Shown here piece after piece: positions 41,895-53,985 of a stretch of DNA of 64,000 nt. Numbering within the stretch: position 1 is the stretch's first letter; each line of letters opens with the position of its first letter. Source of the stretch: Agapanthus africanus (Eukaryota; Streptophyta; Magnoliopsida; Asparagales; Amaryllidaceae); the NCBI GenBank assembly GCA_030015575.1, contig CM057338.1, positions 632,454,189-632,518,188 of the forward strand, given 5' to 3'. The translations under genes were made by a program, and so were the position numbers. The notes under the pieces are model-generated. The model searched no databases and had not been told where the DNA came from. It saw only the letters and a list, made by a program, of their open reading frames with translations.

Positions 41895-44800
41895 TGTAAC
41901 CCTTCGAAAATCGTTTAGGCAGTTTTTCGGTAATCGGCTAATTTTTCGGCTTTTTCCGTAAAAAGTCAAAATTGATATTTTTCATTGTAGAACTAATTAT
42001 ACAAAATTTAGATAAGATATTACTATAATTTTGTCACTAAAATGTCACTTATAATTATCTAGTTAAATAAAAAAAAATTCATAATTAATTTTTTTTATAT
42101 TATTTTAAGCCTTTTTAAATATATTAAATTAGTGATAAATACAAATTTAATTAGGTAAATTTCATAATTAGGAGTCTTTATAAGCTAAAATATGGTGTTA
42201 ATAAAATTATATCATGTCTTGCAAACTTTTGATTTTAGGGTAGGAAAATTTGTGAAAAAATGAAGTAAAAATGGGTTTTTTTGTAAAAAGGTTGACATGA
42301 AAGCATTAAATGATAACATATGATGTTTATTCACCTATAAACTTCTCCAAATTTCCCCACAACTCCCTCCCTTGCTGCAGCCGACCCCTCACCTGCAGAT
42401 TTCCCCCTCTTCTCACTTCTTTTTTTCTTCATTTTCATGCTAAAATCCATTAAAAATCAACAAATTTCATTAACCATTCAAAGCCTAACCCTAATCCAAT
42501 CTCTCTCAACCCAAATTAGTTCAAAAACTTGATGAAAGGAGGCTTTCTTGGTGACTTCATCATGCTAGGATTCAATTGGTGAGGTAAAAATTCTAAACTA
42601 GTTGTTAAATTTGTAGTTGTTTATGCTAAATTAGATGTTTAAAGTGTTAATTTCATTATAATGGGTTGTCTTGAAAATTCAAGAATGGGTTTTGATGTTG
42701 AGTTAGGGTTTGAAACATGGTTGTAAAAATTAAGTCAGGGTTTTGGTTATATAATTGATTAGAATGGTTAATTGTGTAATGATACGCTTGCTAAATCGAC
42801 AAATTGCGATGTTTGTATCGAATCGGCTAGAAAATTGCTTACTAGATTTTTACGAAAAGTGGAATGCGACCAAATTGCGTTATGTTAGCGATATAATTAG
42901 CTTCGTATAGGACTAATAGAGTGCACGAACACGGGGTTTCGTCTAGTCGGGTTGTAGTTTTGTCGATTTCCCCGAAATGATGATTCTAGTTAAAGGATTG
43001 CGATTTTCGTGCGTTTTCCCGCGCACCGAGTGCATGCTATGAGTAATTCGAGAGCGTTGATAATTGTATATTGTGACTTGCATCGTTTTAGGTTTTGTAA
43101 TCTTATACTTGGTATTATGCAAATATAGGATCGGTCGGGGAAACATCGGACACGGCGCGAAAAGGCAAGGCGGTGGCCGGATCGGATTAGCGGAGATTTC
43201 AGGTGAGTAGATGTATTCATCTATGGGGGAATCGTATGGATGGCACGATGCGCCCCCTAGTTAGGATTTCCTTATCTCTTGTAAGACTCATGTTGTTAGT
43301 TAGCTTACCCCTTCATTGACATTGCATACCCTTATAGTTAATAGTATGCTAGATTGCATGGATATCCATATGCTCATATGCGATAACACTTCGTAGGACA
43401 CGAACACCATTACCATTGGCATCTGTTGCACGCGCACTATTCATGTGACACACACGCCTTTGGTAATTGCCATGCCACGTGCACTAGAAAACCTGTTTAA
43501 CTTAATATCGCCATTTGCATTCATACATGATAGATGAAATTGCATAGCATACGTATACCTCGCATCATCATCATATGTATATAGATTTCTAGCAAAATTC
43601 ACATCGTATGCATTGATTTCATAGACATTTATCATATATAACATGTGGACATTATGATTTTCTTGATGATTTCAGTATTGCTGCGATTTCTGGATTTTTG
43701 GGGAAAACCGCAAGAATTTAACAAAACCTTATATTTATCATTTTCAAAAAAAAATGGCGATTTTCTCGTGATGTATGTGTCGTCCACCATGAGTTTTCAT
43801 GTTTTCTGTTGGATTTCGAGACCCGATTCGAGGAGTGGATGAACCGTCTCGGGTACATGGTGGGCCCGGTATGGTACCCCAGGGCAAGAAGATCGAGTTG
43901 TAGTCGATGAGCCTGGCAGGGGAAGACTACCTACCGGTGATGTCTGGCGCGGCGGATATCCGGAGGATATCGACCGTTGTCGTGAGATTTATGATATGGG
44001 CCGATCCGGACTGACGGAGCCCGATATTGAGACTGATATGATTCCTATTTGGTGTCGATGCTTGACACGGGTTTTCAGATGATTTCTTGATGGTACTTAG
44101 CTATTATATAGATATTCATGTTTTCAAAAGTTAAGAATTCAATACCCTTAGCATTTAAAACACTTAAAGACTTAGTAATGACATTGCATACCTGTGCACG
44201 CATATTAGAGATATTATATCACATATGGACATGCATGTTGTGGTGCATTGCGTGCATTCTTACGATTGCCTTATTAGATGTTATATTTACTCACGAGCTG
44301 GCAACTCACCCCCGTTGTGCCACAGTGTCTTGCAGGTCGGACCCGTCACCCTTGTAGCGGCGAGCTATCTTATCATCAGCTTCTTTTGCTCAGACTCGCG
44401 ACATCGCCCGTAGGTGGGTTGCGAGTATACTTTATTTCTTTTTGCTTTATCATTGTATCTAGTATTCTCCATCTACCACTTTATATTGTATATGCGACCT
44501 AGTGATGAGACTGAGAGATATGTATATTTGTGGTTTCTTTTGGGTCGAGCTCACTTAAGCCGACGTGTGTTTTATGGTATTTTGCGTTTCTTTATGCTCT
44601 TTTCTTGATATTACTATTATATTGCATGTGGTTGTGATCCGCCTTGGGCGAAGAGCTAGCTCCCGCTTGGGGATGCCATTTTTATGATTACAGGTTTATT
44701 ATCTTGTTGTACCCATTTTGGGGGATAGAAAATACAGGGGAGACTCTGCCGAAATTTTCAGAAATTTATGATGTTTTGTTTTAAAAAGGGATTCTTTGCA

Positions 44801-44962
44801 ACTTAATTGATGTGAAAAATCGTTTTCATTAAAGGTTTTCCTTCACTCTCTTTTGATTTTGGTTTAGATTTTTCTGGGCTTTGGCTGACTTAGGTTACGG
44901 TACGCCTTTAGACGTCTCGTAATCTAAGTGCCAGTCACGTTCCGTACCTTCGGGTCGTGACA
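41895..44962 (+). mobile_element. J 5' LTR
   Basis: TGTAACCCTTCG to cgggtcgtgaca, 3068 bp. The first 500 bases are AT-rich. A block at about 44289-44340 (ctcacgagctggcaactcac) is shared with the LTR of H. Small frames at 43441-44608 recur in the 3' LTR but have no domain. Confidence 0.93.
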
Positions 44963-44966
44963 AAGT

Positions 44967-44978
44967 TGGTATCAGAGC
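44967..44978 (+). other. Primer-binding site of J
   Basis: tggtatcagagc, four bases after the LTR end, complementary to initiator tRNA-Met. Confidence 0.9.
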
Positions 44979-45197
44979 GTAGGTTTTACCTTTCTGAGTG
45001 TAGGACGACCTTGGTAGATGGAGTAGGTGGCTTAAGCAGAGTGGCGTAGCGTGGGTATGATCCGCGGCATACTTACGATACGGTACTCCGCCTAAGTGAC
45101 CTTAGGACATAATTGCTTGTATTTCCTTTCTTGATTCCTTGCATTCCTTGATTCAATTGCAATGTCCTTATCAGTCCTGTTTCTTATTCCAGCTTCG

Positions 45198-46811
45198 ATG
45201 CCGCCAAAGACTACGAGAGCTCAGCGGGCTGCCGCTAGGGATGAGATTCGAGCAGGCTCGTCTGAGGCGAGGATCGAGCGGGATGATACGCCTACCCCTC
45301 AGGGTCATACTGATCCGCCTTATCCTGACCGTATTGCCAGATTAGAGGCCGGCATGCAAGAGTTGCGGCAGATGATGGGATCTTTAGTTGAGTCCAGTCG
45401 GGCACAGAGATCCGAGGACGTTCCTTCCACCGCACAGACCACGATCGTACCTACTGCACAGATGGTCACTCCTGCTGCTACTACGGAGACTATCCCTGTT
45501 TCACTACAGGAGTTCATGAGATTGAGACCTCCAGCTTTTACCGGTACAGATGCGACAGAGGACCCACAGGCATTTCTTGATAGGATGGCTCGGATTTGCC
45601 GTTCGTTGAGGTGTTCTGATGATAGATTGGTGGAGTTTGCGAGTTCTCGTCTGGAGGGTCTTGCCCAGACATGGTACGACTCAGTAGAGAGAGGCCGAGC
45701 TGCAGGTTTGCCTTCTATGACCTGGGATGAGTTTACATCTGCATTTCTTTCCCGTTTTCTTCCAGAGAGTGTCCGAGATGCTCGAGCCCGTAGTTTTGAG
45801 TCTTTGCGCAAGACTCCTGGGATGACAGTGTCGGAGTATGATATACAGTTTACCCAGTTGTCTCGATATGCTCCGTACCTAGTCGACACAGAAGAGAAGA
45901 GAATAAAGAGGTTTGTACGAGGGCTTGATACACAGCTATTCCTTGCCATCGGCACCCAGCACTTTGATACATACGTAGCCGCAATGGACGCAGCCTTACT
46001 TTTGGAGGAGCGTATTTCTGAGACTCCGGTCGTTTCTGGGCCGAAGAGGATCCGTACTGATACGCCAGCTCAGCGGCAGATGGGCAGACACCGCGATAGA
46101 TTATTTCCGGGAGATGGTGGAGGCAGAGGATTGAGACGAGGTCAGTTATTTGGTTCATATCCACAGACCCAGCAGTCGTCTCCAGGATGTTTTCGGTGTG
46201 GGAGTCAGTACCACCGTGTCAGAGACTGTACCATAGGACGTCCGGGCGCGGCGACAGTCCCGCATGTGACTTTACCACCCTCACCACCTTCGCAGAGAGC
46301 TTTACTTCCTACTCCTGATGATGCTTCACGCCAGTCAGATGCTTCTAGAGGCCGTGGGCGTGGCGGTCCAGTTCCGAGAGGACGAGGCGACAAAGGCAGA
46401 GGCAGAGGCCGAGGTAGAGGCAGAGGACAGCCAGCTATTAGTGGTGGACAGGCCCGAGTGTTCGCGTTGACTCCTCAGGATGCACAGGCATCCAATGCCG
46501 TCGTGACAGGTACTCTGCTAGTATGTTCTTTTGATGCACGGGTATTATTTGATCCAGGCTCGACACATTCCTATGTATCCACGTATTTTGCACCGAGGTT
46601 GGGCCGAGAGTCTTCTCCGTTAGATCAGCCGCTTGTCGTTATTATCCCGGTAGGCGAGTCTTTTGTTGCCCGTTTTGTGTACCGATCGTGTTCCGTTCGT
46701 ATCGGGAAGAGAGATTCTTCAGTTGATTTGATTCTCCTCGATATGCTAGACTTTGACGTTCTTCTTGGTATGCCGGCTAGCCACCTGTTATGCATCCGTG
46801 GACTGCCGTGA
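45198..46811 (+). pseudogene. gag: J gag and protease
   Basis: The probable start is ATG 45198 (M-P-P-K-T-T-R-A-Q-R), not the upstream ATG at 45162, since gag proteins of this lineage begin this way. The retrotransposon gag domain spans roughly residues 105-260 (PPAFTGTDATEDPQAFLDRM, AQTWYDSV, FLSRFLP). A CCHC zinc knuckle CFRCGSQYHRVRDC begins near residue 331, followed by an Arg-Gly-rich tail. The protease active site LFDPGSTHS is at residue about 452, with a Pro where Ser or Thr is more usual. The frame ends early at 46809-46811 because of a frameshift near 46775, inside the protease C-terminus. Confidence 0.93.
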
Positions 46812-49374
46812 AAAGGCAGTCAGATTCAGTTTTCCTGGTGAGCCGGTTCTTATTATTCAGGGAGATCGTAGTGCTACCCTTCCCAGCTTGATTTCTTCTC
46901 TTCGTGCTGGTCAGCTCTTAAGGAAAGGGTGTCAGGGATTCTTATCCTATGTTTGTGATACTAGCTCCACAGAGGTTCCGTTGGACCAGGTCCCTGTTGT
47001 GAGAGAGTTTCCTGATGTATTTCCTGACGAGCTGCCTGGTCTGCCACCAGAGCGCGAGATTGAGTTCTGTATTGACTTGATCCCCGGCACGGGGCCTATT
47101 TCTATACCTCCTTATCGGATGGCCCCGGCGGAGCTGAGAGAGCTAAAGGATCAGTTACAGGACTTGCTAGACAAAGGGCTTATCAGACCGAGTGTGTCAC
47201 CTTGGGGTGCTCCCGTCCTGTTTGTTAAGAAGAAGGACGGAAGTATGCGTTTATGCATTGATTATCGTCAGCTGAACCGGGTTACTGTGCGGAACAGGTA
47301 TCCCCTACCCCGCATTGATGACTTATTCGATCAGCTCCAGGGTGCAGGGTTCTTCTCGAAGGTTGATTTACGGCCAGGTTATCACCAGTTGCGAGTTCGG
47401 AAGGAGGATATTCCGAAGACCGCCTTCCGTACTCGATATGGTCATTATGAGTTCTTGGTGATGTCGTTCGGGCTCACCAATGCCCCGGCAGCATTTATGG
47501 ATTTGATGAACCGTGTATTCAGGCCATATCTCGATCAGTTCATTATTGTGTTCATTGACGACATCTTGGTTTATTCTCGGAGCCGGGAGGAGCATGAGCA
47601 CCACTTACGTATCACATTGCATACTTTGAGGGAGCATCAGCTGTTCGCCAAATTCTCCAAGTGCGCATTCTGGTTAGACAGTGTCGACTTCTTGGGTCAT
47701 GCGGTGACGAGAGACGGTATTTGCGTGGACCCGAAGAAGATCGAGGCAGTTCAGCGTTGGCCTAGACCAGTATCAGTTACAGAGGTTCGCAGCTTTTTAG
47801 GTCTGGCCGGCTATTATCGACGTTACGTCCAGGATTTCTCCCACATTGCTGCACCTTTGACCGGGTTGACCCGGAAGGGGGCTCCTTTTGATTGGACCCA
47901 GGCATGTGAGGATAGTTTCCAGCAGTTGAAGACTCGTCTGACTACTGCACCAGTGTTAGCATTGCCTTCAGGATCAGGCGGGTTCGTAGTATATTGTGAT
48001 GCTTCTCGAGTGGGGCTGGGATGTGTGTTGATGCAACACGACAGAGTTATTGCGTATGCTTCTCGGCAGCTGAGGAAACACGAACAGAACTACCCCACCC
48101 ATGATTTAGAGATGGCTGCAGTGGTATTTGCACTTAAGATCTGGAGACATTACCTATACGGTGAGTCGTGCCAGATATTCACTGACCACAAGAGTTTGAA
48201 GTATATCTTCCAGCAGCGAGACCTGAACCTGAGACAGCGCCGTTGGATGGAGTTGGTGAAGGATTATGACTGCGAGATTTTATACCATCCGGGCAAGGCA
48301 AATGTGGTGGCAGATGCTTTGAGTAGGAGGCCTGGAGGTAGCTTATCTTGTTTGAGCGCAGTGCAGATGCAGTCGACGGCGGATTGGCAGGTGTTATGTG
48401 ATAGCAGAGTGCAGTTCGAGTTTACTCCTACAGGGGGACAGCTGGCCCATTTCAGAGCGTGCCCACAGTTACTTGACCGTATCCGCGAGGCACAGTCCGG
48501 CGATGCCCGTATCTTAGAGATTATTGAGCAGATTCGGCAGGGCAGAGTTTCTGAGTTCGTGATTGATGATCAGGGGATACTTCGATTTGGGACTCGACTG
48601 TGCGTGCCAGATTCAGAGGGACTGAGGCGTGATATTCTCGAGGAGGCACATAGATCAGTATACAGTGTTCACCCAGGTTCCACCAAGATGTACCGTGATT
48701 TGAGAGAGGTTTACTGGTGGGACGGGATGAAGAAGGATGTTACAGACTTTGTGTCCAGATGCCTGACTTGTCAGCAAGTCAAGGCCGAGCACCAGAGGCC
48801 ATCCGGCGAGTTACAGCCTTTGCCCATCCCTGAGTGGAAGTGGGAGCAGGTCTCCATGGACTTCATTGTCGGTCTACCCAGGACCAGTCGAGGGTACGAC
48901 TCTATTTGGGTGATTGTGGATCGACTGACGAAAGCAGCTCACTTCCTGCCAGTGAAGACCACTTTTGGATTTTCTCAGTACGCCCAGGTTTATATTGATG
49001 AGATAGTGCGACTGCATGGCGTTCCGACTTGCATCATGTCCAACTGTGGCACCCAGTTTACCAGCCGATTGTGGCAGAAACTCCAGGAAGCATTAGGCAC
49101 CCGATTGAGTTTTAGCACAGCCTTTCATCCTCAGACTGACGGTCAGTCGGAGCGTACGATTCAGACTCTTGAGGACATGCTCAGAGCTTGTGTTTTAGAT
49201 TTCGGTGGTAGCTGGGATCGTCATTTGCCTTTGATCGAGTTTTCCTACAATAATAGCTTCCAGGAGACGATTCAGATGGCACCTTTCGAGGCTTTATATG
49301 GGAGGAGATGTCGATCGCCAGTATGTTGGACAGAGCTCAGGGAGAGCAGTATTTTGGGGCCGCAGATCGTATAG
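46773..49374 (+). pseudogene. pol: J reverse transcriptase, RNase H and integrase
   Basis: A second frame, overlapping the first, resumes at [12 protein letters not shown]. The ATG at 46753 is a by-product of the shift. [14 protein letters not shown] and the catalytic FIDDILVYS near 47551. RNase [23 protein letters not shown]. Integrase: HHCC finger ([10 protein letters not shown]...CLTCQQ), first Asp in SMDFIVGLP (48859-48861), Glu in GQSERTIQ (49150-49152). The second catalytic Asp is replaced by Asn (AAC, 49042-49044), next to Cys. The frame ends at TAG 49372-49374 after LGPQIV; coding continues in frame beyond it. Confidence 0.94.
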
Positions 49375-49908
49375 GTGACGACCGAGAAGATACAGCTGAT
49401 TCGGGACAGGATGAGAGCGGCACAGAGCAGGCAGAAATCATATGCTGACAGGCGTCGTCGCCGACTCGAGTTCGCTGTTGGCGATCATGTTTTCCTGAAG
49501 GTCTCTCCGATGAAGGGTGTGATGAGATTTGGCCGGAAAGGGAAACTGAGTCCTAGATATGTTGGTCCTTTCGAGATCCTAGAGCGTGTTGGTCCAGTCG
49601 CTTATCGGTTAGCTCTTCCGCCCAGCTTCCCCGATGTTCACCCCGTATTCCATGTCTCGATGCTCCGCAAGTACCTTCATGATCCTTCCCAGGCGATTCA
49701 GCTCCAGACGATCCAGCTAGAGCGTGATCTTTCTTTCACCGAGCATCCGGTGGTCATTTTGGATCGGCAGGTGAAGAAATTGAGGTCGAAGGTCATACCG
49801 TCCGTCAAGGTCCTTTGGCGTGGCCCGAACAGCGAGGAGGTCACCTGGGAGACCGAGGTCGAGATGAGGAAGAGATATCCCCATCTTTTAGAAGGTACGC
49901 GTAGTTAA
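49375..49908 (+). pseudogene. pol: J integrase C-terminus with chromodomain
   Basis: 177 codons in the same frame as the upstream integrase, separated only by the TAG at 49372-49374. It contains the GPY/F-type segment (LSPRYVGPFEILERVGPVAY, HPVFHVSMLRKY) and then a chromodomain-like end (PVVILDRQVKKLR, VKVLWRG, EVTWETEVEMRKRYPHL). In chromoviruses this tail steers integration to modified chromatin, consistent with the dense repeat setting. A start at 49375 (GTG) is not expected to be used independently. Confidence 0.9.
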
Positions 49909-49936
49909 ATTCTAAATTCGGGGACCGAATTTCTTT

Positions 49937-49949
49937 AAGGGGGGAAGAT
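49937..49949 (+). other. Polypurine tract of J
   Basis: aaggggggaagat lies directly before the 3' LTR TGTAAC. The upstream attcggggacc segment is also present near the PPT of H. Confidence 0.9.
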
Positions 49950-52900
49950 TGTAACCCTTCGAAAATCGTTTAGGCAGTTTTTCGGTAATCGGCTAATTTT
50001 TCGGCTTTTTCCGTAAAATGTCAAAATTGATATTTTTCATTGTAGAACTAATTATACAAAATTTAGATAAGATATTACTATAATTTTGTCACTAAAATGT
50101 CACTTATAATTATCTAGTTAAATAAAAAAAAATCATAATTAATTATTTTTTTTATTATTTTAAGCCTTTTTAAATACATTAAATTAGTGATAAATACAAA
50201 TTTAATTAGGTAAATTTCATAATTAGGAGTCTTTATAAGCTAAAATATGGTGTTAATAAAATTATATCATGTCTTGCAAACTTTTGGTTTTAGGGTAGGA
50301 AAATTTGTGAAAAAATGAAGTAAAAATGGGTTTTTTTGTAAAAAGGTTGACACGAAAGCATTAAATGATAACATATGATGTTTATTCACCTAGAAACTTC
50401 TCCAAATTTCCCCACAACTCCCTCCCTTGCTGCAGCCGACCCCTCACCTACAGATTTCCCCCTCTTCTCACTTCTTTTTTTCTTCATTTTCATGCTAAAA
50501 TCCATTAAAAATCAACAAATTTCATTAACCATTCAAAGCCTAACCCTAATCCAATCTCTCTCAACCCAAATTAGTTCAAAAACTTGATGAAAGGAGGCTT
50601 TATTGGTGACTTCATCATGCTAGGATTCAATTGATGAGGTAAAAGTTCTAAACTAGTTGTTAAATTTGTAGTTGTTTATGCTAAATTAGATGTTTAAAGT
50701 GTTAATTTCATTATAATGGGTTGTCTTGAAAATTCAAGAATGGGTTTTGATGTTGAGTTAGGGTTTGAAACATGGTTGTAAAAATTAAGTTAGGGTTTTG
50801 GTTATATAATTGATTAGAATGGTTAATTGTGTAATGATACGCTTGCTAAATCGACAAATTGCGATGTTTGTATCGAATCGGCTAGAAAATTGCTTACTAG
50901 ATTTTTACGAAAAGTGGAATGCGACCAAATTACGTTATGTTAGCGATATAATTAGCTTCGTATAGGACTAATAGAGTGCACGAACACGGGGTTTCGTCTA
51001 GTCGGGTTGTAGTTTTGTCGATTTCCCCGAAATGACGATTCTAGTTAAAGGATTGCGATTTTCGTGCGTTTTCCCGCGCACCGAGTGCATGCTATGAGTA
51101 ATTCGAGAGCGTTGATAATTGTATATTGTGACTTGCATCGTTTTAGGTTTTGTAATCTTATGCTTGGTATTGTGCAAATATAGGATCGGTCGGGGAAACA
51201 TCGGACACGGCGCGAAAAGGCAAGGCGGTGGCCGGATCGGATTAGCGGAGATTTCAGGTGAGTAGATGTATTCATCTATGGGGGAATCGTCTGGATGGCG
51301 CGATGCGCCCCCTAGTTAGGATTTCCTTATCTCTTGTAAGACTCATGTTGTTAGTTAGCTTACCCCTTCATTGACATTGCATACCCTTATAGTTAATAGT
51401 ATGCTATATTGCATGGATATCCATATGCTCATATGCGATAACACTTCGTAGGACACGAACACCATTACCATTGGCATCTGTTGCACGCGCACTCTTCATG
51501 TGACACACACGCCTTTGGTAATTGCCATGCCACGTGCACTAGAAAACCTGTTTAACTTAATATCGCCATTTGCATTCATACATGATAAATGAAATTGCAT
51601 AGCATACGTATACCTCGCATCATCATCATATGTATATAGATTTCTAGCAAAATTCACATCGTATGCATTGATTTCATAGACATTTATCATATATAACATG
51701 TGGACATTATGATTTTCTTGATGATTTCAGTATTGCTGCGATTTCTGGATTTTTGGGGAAAACCGCAAGAATTTAACAAAACCTTATATTTATCATTTTC
51801 AAAACAAAGTTGCGGTTTTCTCGTGATGTATGTGTCGTCCACCATGAGTTTTCATGTTTTCTGTTGGATTTCGAGACCCGATTCGAGGAGTGGATGAACC
51901 GTCTCGGGTACATGGTGGGCCCGGTATGGTACCCGGGGCAAGAAGATCGAGTTGTAGACGATGAGCCTGGCAGGGGAAGACTACCTACCGGTGATGTCTG
52001 GCGCGGCGGATATCCGGAGGATACCGACCGTTGTCATGAGATTTATGATATGGGCCGATCCGGACTGACGGAGCCCGATATTGAGACAGATATGATTCCT
52101 ATTTGGTGTCGATGCTTGACACGGGTTTTCAGATGATTTCTTGATGGTACTTAGCTATTATACAGATATTCATGTTTTGAAAAGTTAAGAATTCAATACC
52201 CTTAGCATTTAAAACACTTAAAGACTTAGTAATGACATTGCATACCTGTGCACGCATATTAGAGATATTATATCACATATAGACATGCATGTTGTGGTGC
52301 ATTGCGTGCATTCTTACGATTGCCTTATTAGATGTTATATTTACTCACGAGCTGGCAACTCACCCCCGTTGTGCCACAGTGTCTTGCAGGTCGGACCCGT
52401 CACCCTTGTAGCGGCGGGCTATCTTATCATCAGCTTCTTTTGCTCAGACTCGCGACATCGCCCGTAGGTGGGTTGCGAGTATACTTTATTTCTTTTTGCT
52501 TTATCATTGTATCTAGTATTCTCCATCTACCACTTTATATTGTATATGCAACCTAGTGATGAGACTGAGAGATATGTATATTTGTGGTTTCTTTTGGGTC
52601 GAGCTCACTTGAGCCGACGTGTGTTTTCTGGTATTTTGCGTTTCTTTATGCTCTTTTCTTGATATTACTATTATATTGCATGTGGTTGTGATCCGCCTTG
52701 GGCGAAGAGCTAGCTCCCGCTTGGGGATGCCATTTTTATGATTACAGGTTTATTATCTTGTTGTACCCATTTTGGGGAATAGAAAATACAGGGGAGACTC
52801 TGCCGAAATTTTCAGAAATTTATGATGTTTTGTTTTAAAAAGGGATTCTTTGCAACTTAATTGATGTGAAAAATCGTTTTCATTAAACGTTTTCCTTCAC

Positions 52901-53016
52901 TCTCTTTTGATTTTGGTTTAGATTTTTCTGGGCTTTGGCTGACTTAGGTTACGGTACGCCTTTAGACGTCTCGTAATCTAAGTGCCAGTCACGTTCCGTA
53001 CCTTTGGGTCGTGACA
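49950..53016 (+). mobile_element. J 3' LTR
   Basis: 3067 bp, near-identical to 41895-44962, ending gggtcgtgaca. It is followed by atgtc (53017-53021), the right target copy. Confidence 0.93.
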
Positions 53017-53193
53017 ATGTCTGCATGAAGTAAATATGATGAAGTATCAAATGGATATCAATACACATATATTAGCGTCCCATTCCACTAATATTGGTGT
53101 AAGGATATATATAACAGCGCCCTCATACCCTGTTATATATACAAATGAAGTATGATCAATGTAAATCCAGTCTGTATGTGATCAAGTCTGTAT

Positions 53194-53267
53194 AAACGTG
53201 GAACCCGTCCACCCATCACCCAATGACAATAAACGTGGAACCCGTCCACCCGTCACCCAATGACAAC
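53194..53267 (-). repeat. 37-bp tandem repeat in H LTR
   Basis: Two units start at 53194 and 53231 (aaacgtggaacccgtccac). The same pair is in the other LTR at 60007-60080. Confidence 0.85.
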
Positions 53268-53920
53268 AAACATCATGTATGTAAATATGAGGATATAAAC
53301 AAAATCATGGAAAACATCACGAAACCCGTGCCTAGCATCGGCACGAAAATCCTCATCTATCAGGCACTGTCACCAAGACTAGCCCTGATAGGTACGTATC
53401 GTACGCTATATCGAAACCCAAGTGCCCAGCTTCGACCCTCGAATTGCGACGCATGCATACGTACAAGCTCCGGTCGGTATCCCCAAGATAACCGCCGAGT
53501 AAAAGGTAATATCACCGGACAGTATGGTTCCCCAGCCAGGCTCATCGGCTCATAACACATCGACATCCCTTTCTTGCCCCGGGGTACTCCGGGCCCCACC
53601 ATGTACCCTCATACGGCCTCGACGCCTCTTCGTAGGGGTATATAAATCAGAACCGATAAAACTCATGGTGGAAGCTGAAATATCATATCAAGGGTAACCG
53701 GGTTTTAAAACATTTACATAATCTCTTGAAATACCCACGGTTCCCCAAATCCAGAAATATCATGAAAATAAATATCCCAATGCACATAATCAGAAAGCAT
53801 GATGTATGTGACATATAGATGAAATGCAAGTATAACAGCATATCATGCAACATAGAATAATGGTATGCACATACAAGGTCATATCCTGATGCAATAATAC
53901 TACTGTGTAGTGACATGGCA

Positions 53921-53985
53921 ATTATCGATGATGAAGTGTGTGAGCCGGCAAGCAGTGTACGTGGAACATATGCATCATCGATAAT
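53921..53985 (-). other. Inverted repeat in H LTR
   Basis: attatcgatgatg (53921-53933) and catcatcgataat (53973-53985) are perfect 13-bp arms around 39 bases. They are preserved in the 5' LTR at 60734-60746 and 60786-60798. Confidence 0.75.

Larger units (their letters stand above)
41895..53016 (+). mobile_element. Ty3-gypsy chromovirus J (Tekay/Del-like), complete
   Basis: A complete element of 11.1 kb: 5' LTR 41895-44962, PBS 44967-44978, gag-protease 45198-46811, RT-RNase H-integrase 46773-49374, chromodomain tail 49375-49908, PPT 49937-49949, 3' LTR 49950-53016. Target duplication atttc/atgtc. The undamaged target is present in the window at 59830-59834. LTRs differ by about one base per hundred by eye, so this is the youngest layer. 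A frameshift, a stop and an integrase active-site change make it defective. Confidence 0.95.

Noticed and set aside
43441-44608. Series of 60-80 codon frames in the J LTR, recurring at 51496-52662
   Set aside because: They overlap in several frames within a long LTR and carry no recognisable protein.
44967-44978. tggtatcagagc read as part of a tRNA gene
   Set aside because: It is the primer-binding site next to an LTR edge. No cloverleaf surrounds it.
53223-53555. 110-codon frame, repeated at 60036-60368
   Set aside because: It lies in H LTRs on the strand opposite the element and overlaps a 37-bp tandem repeat. Similarity between the copies reflects LTR identity.
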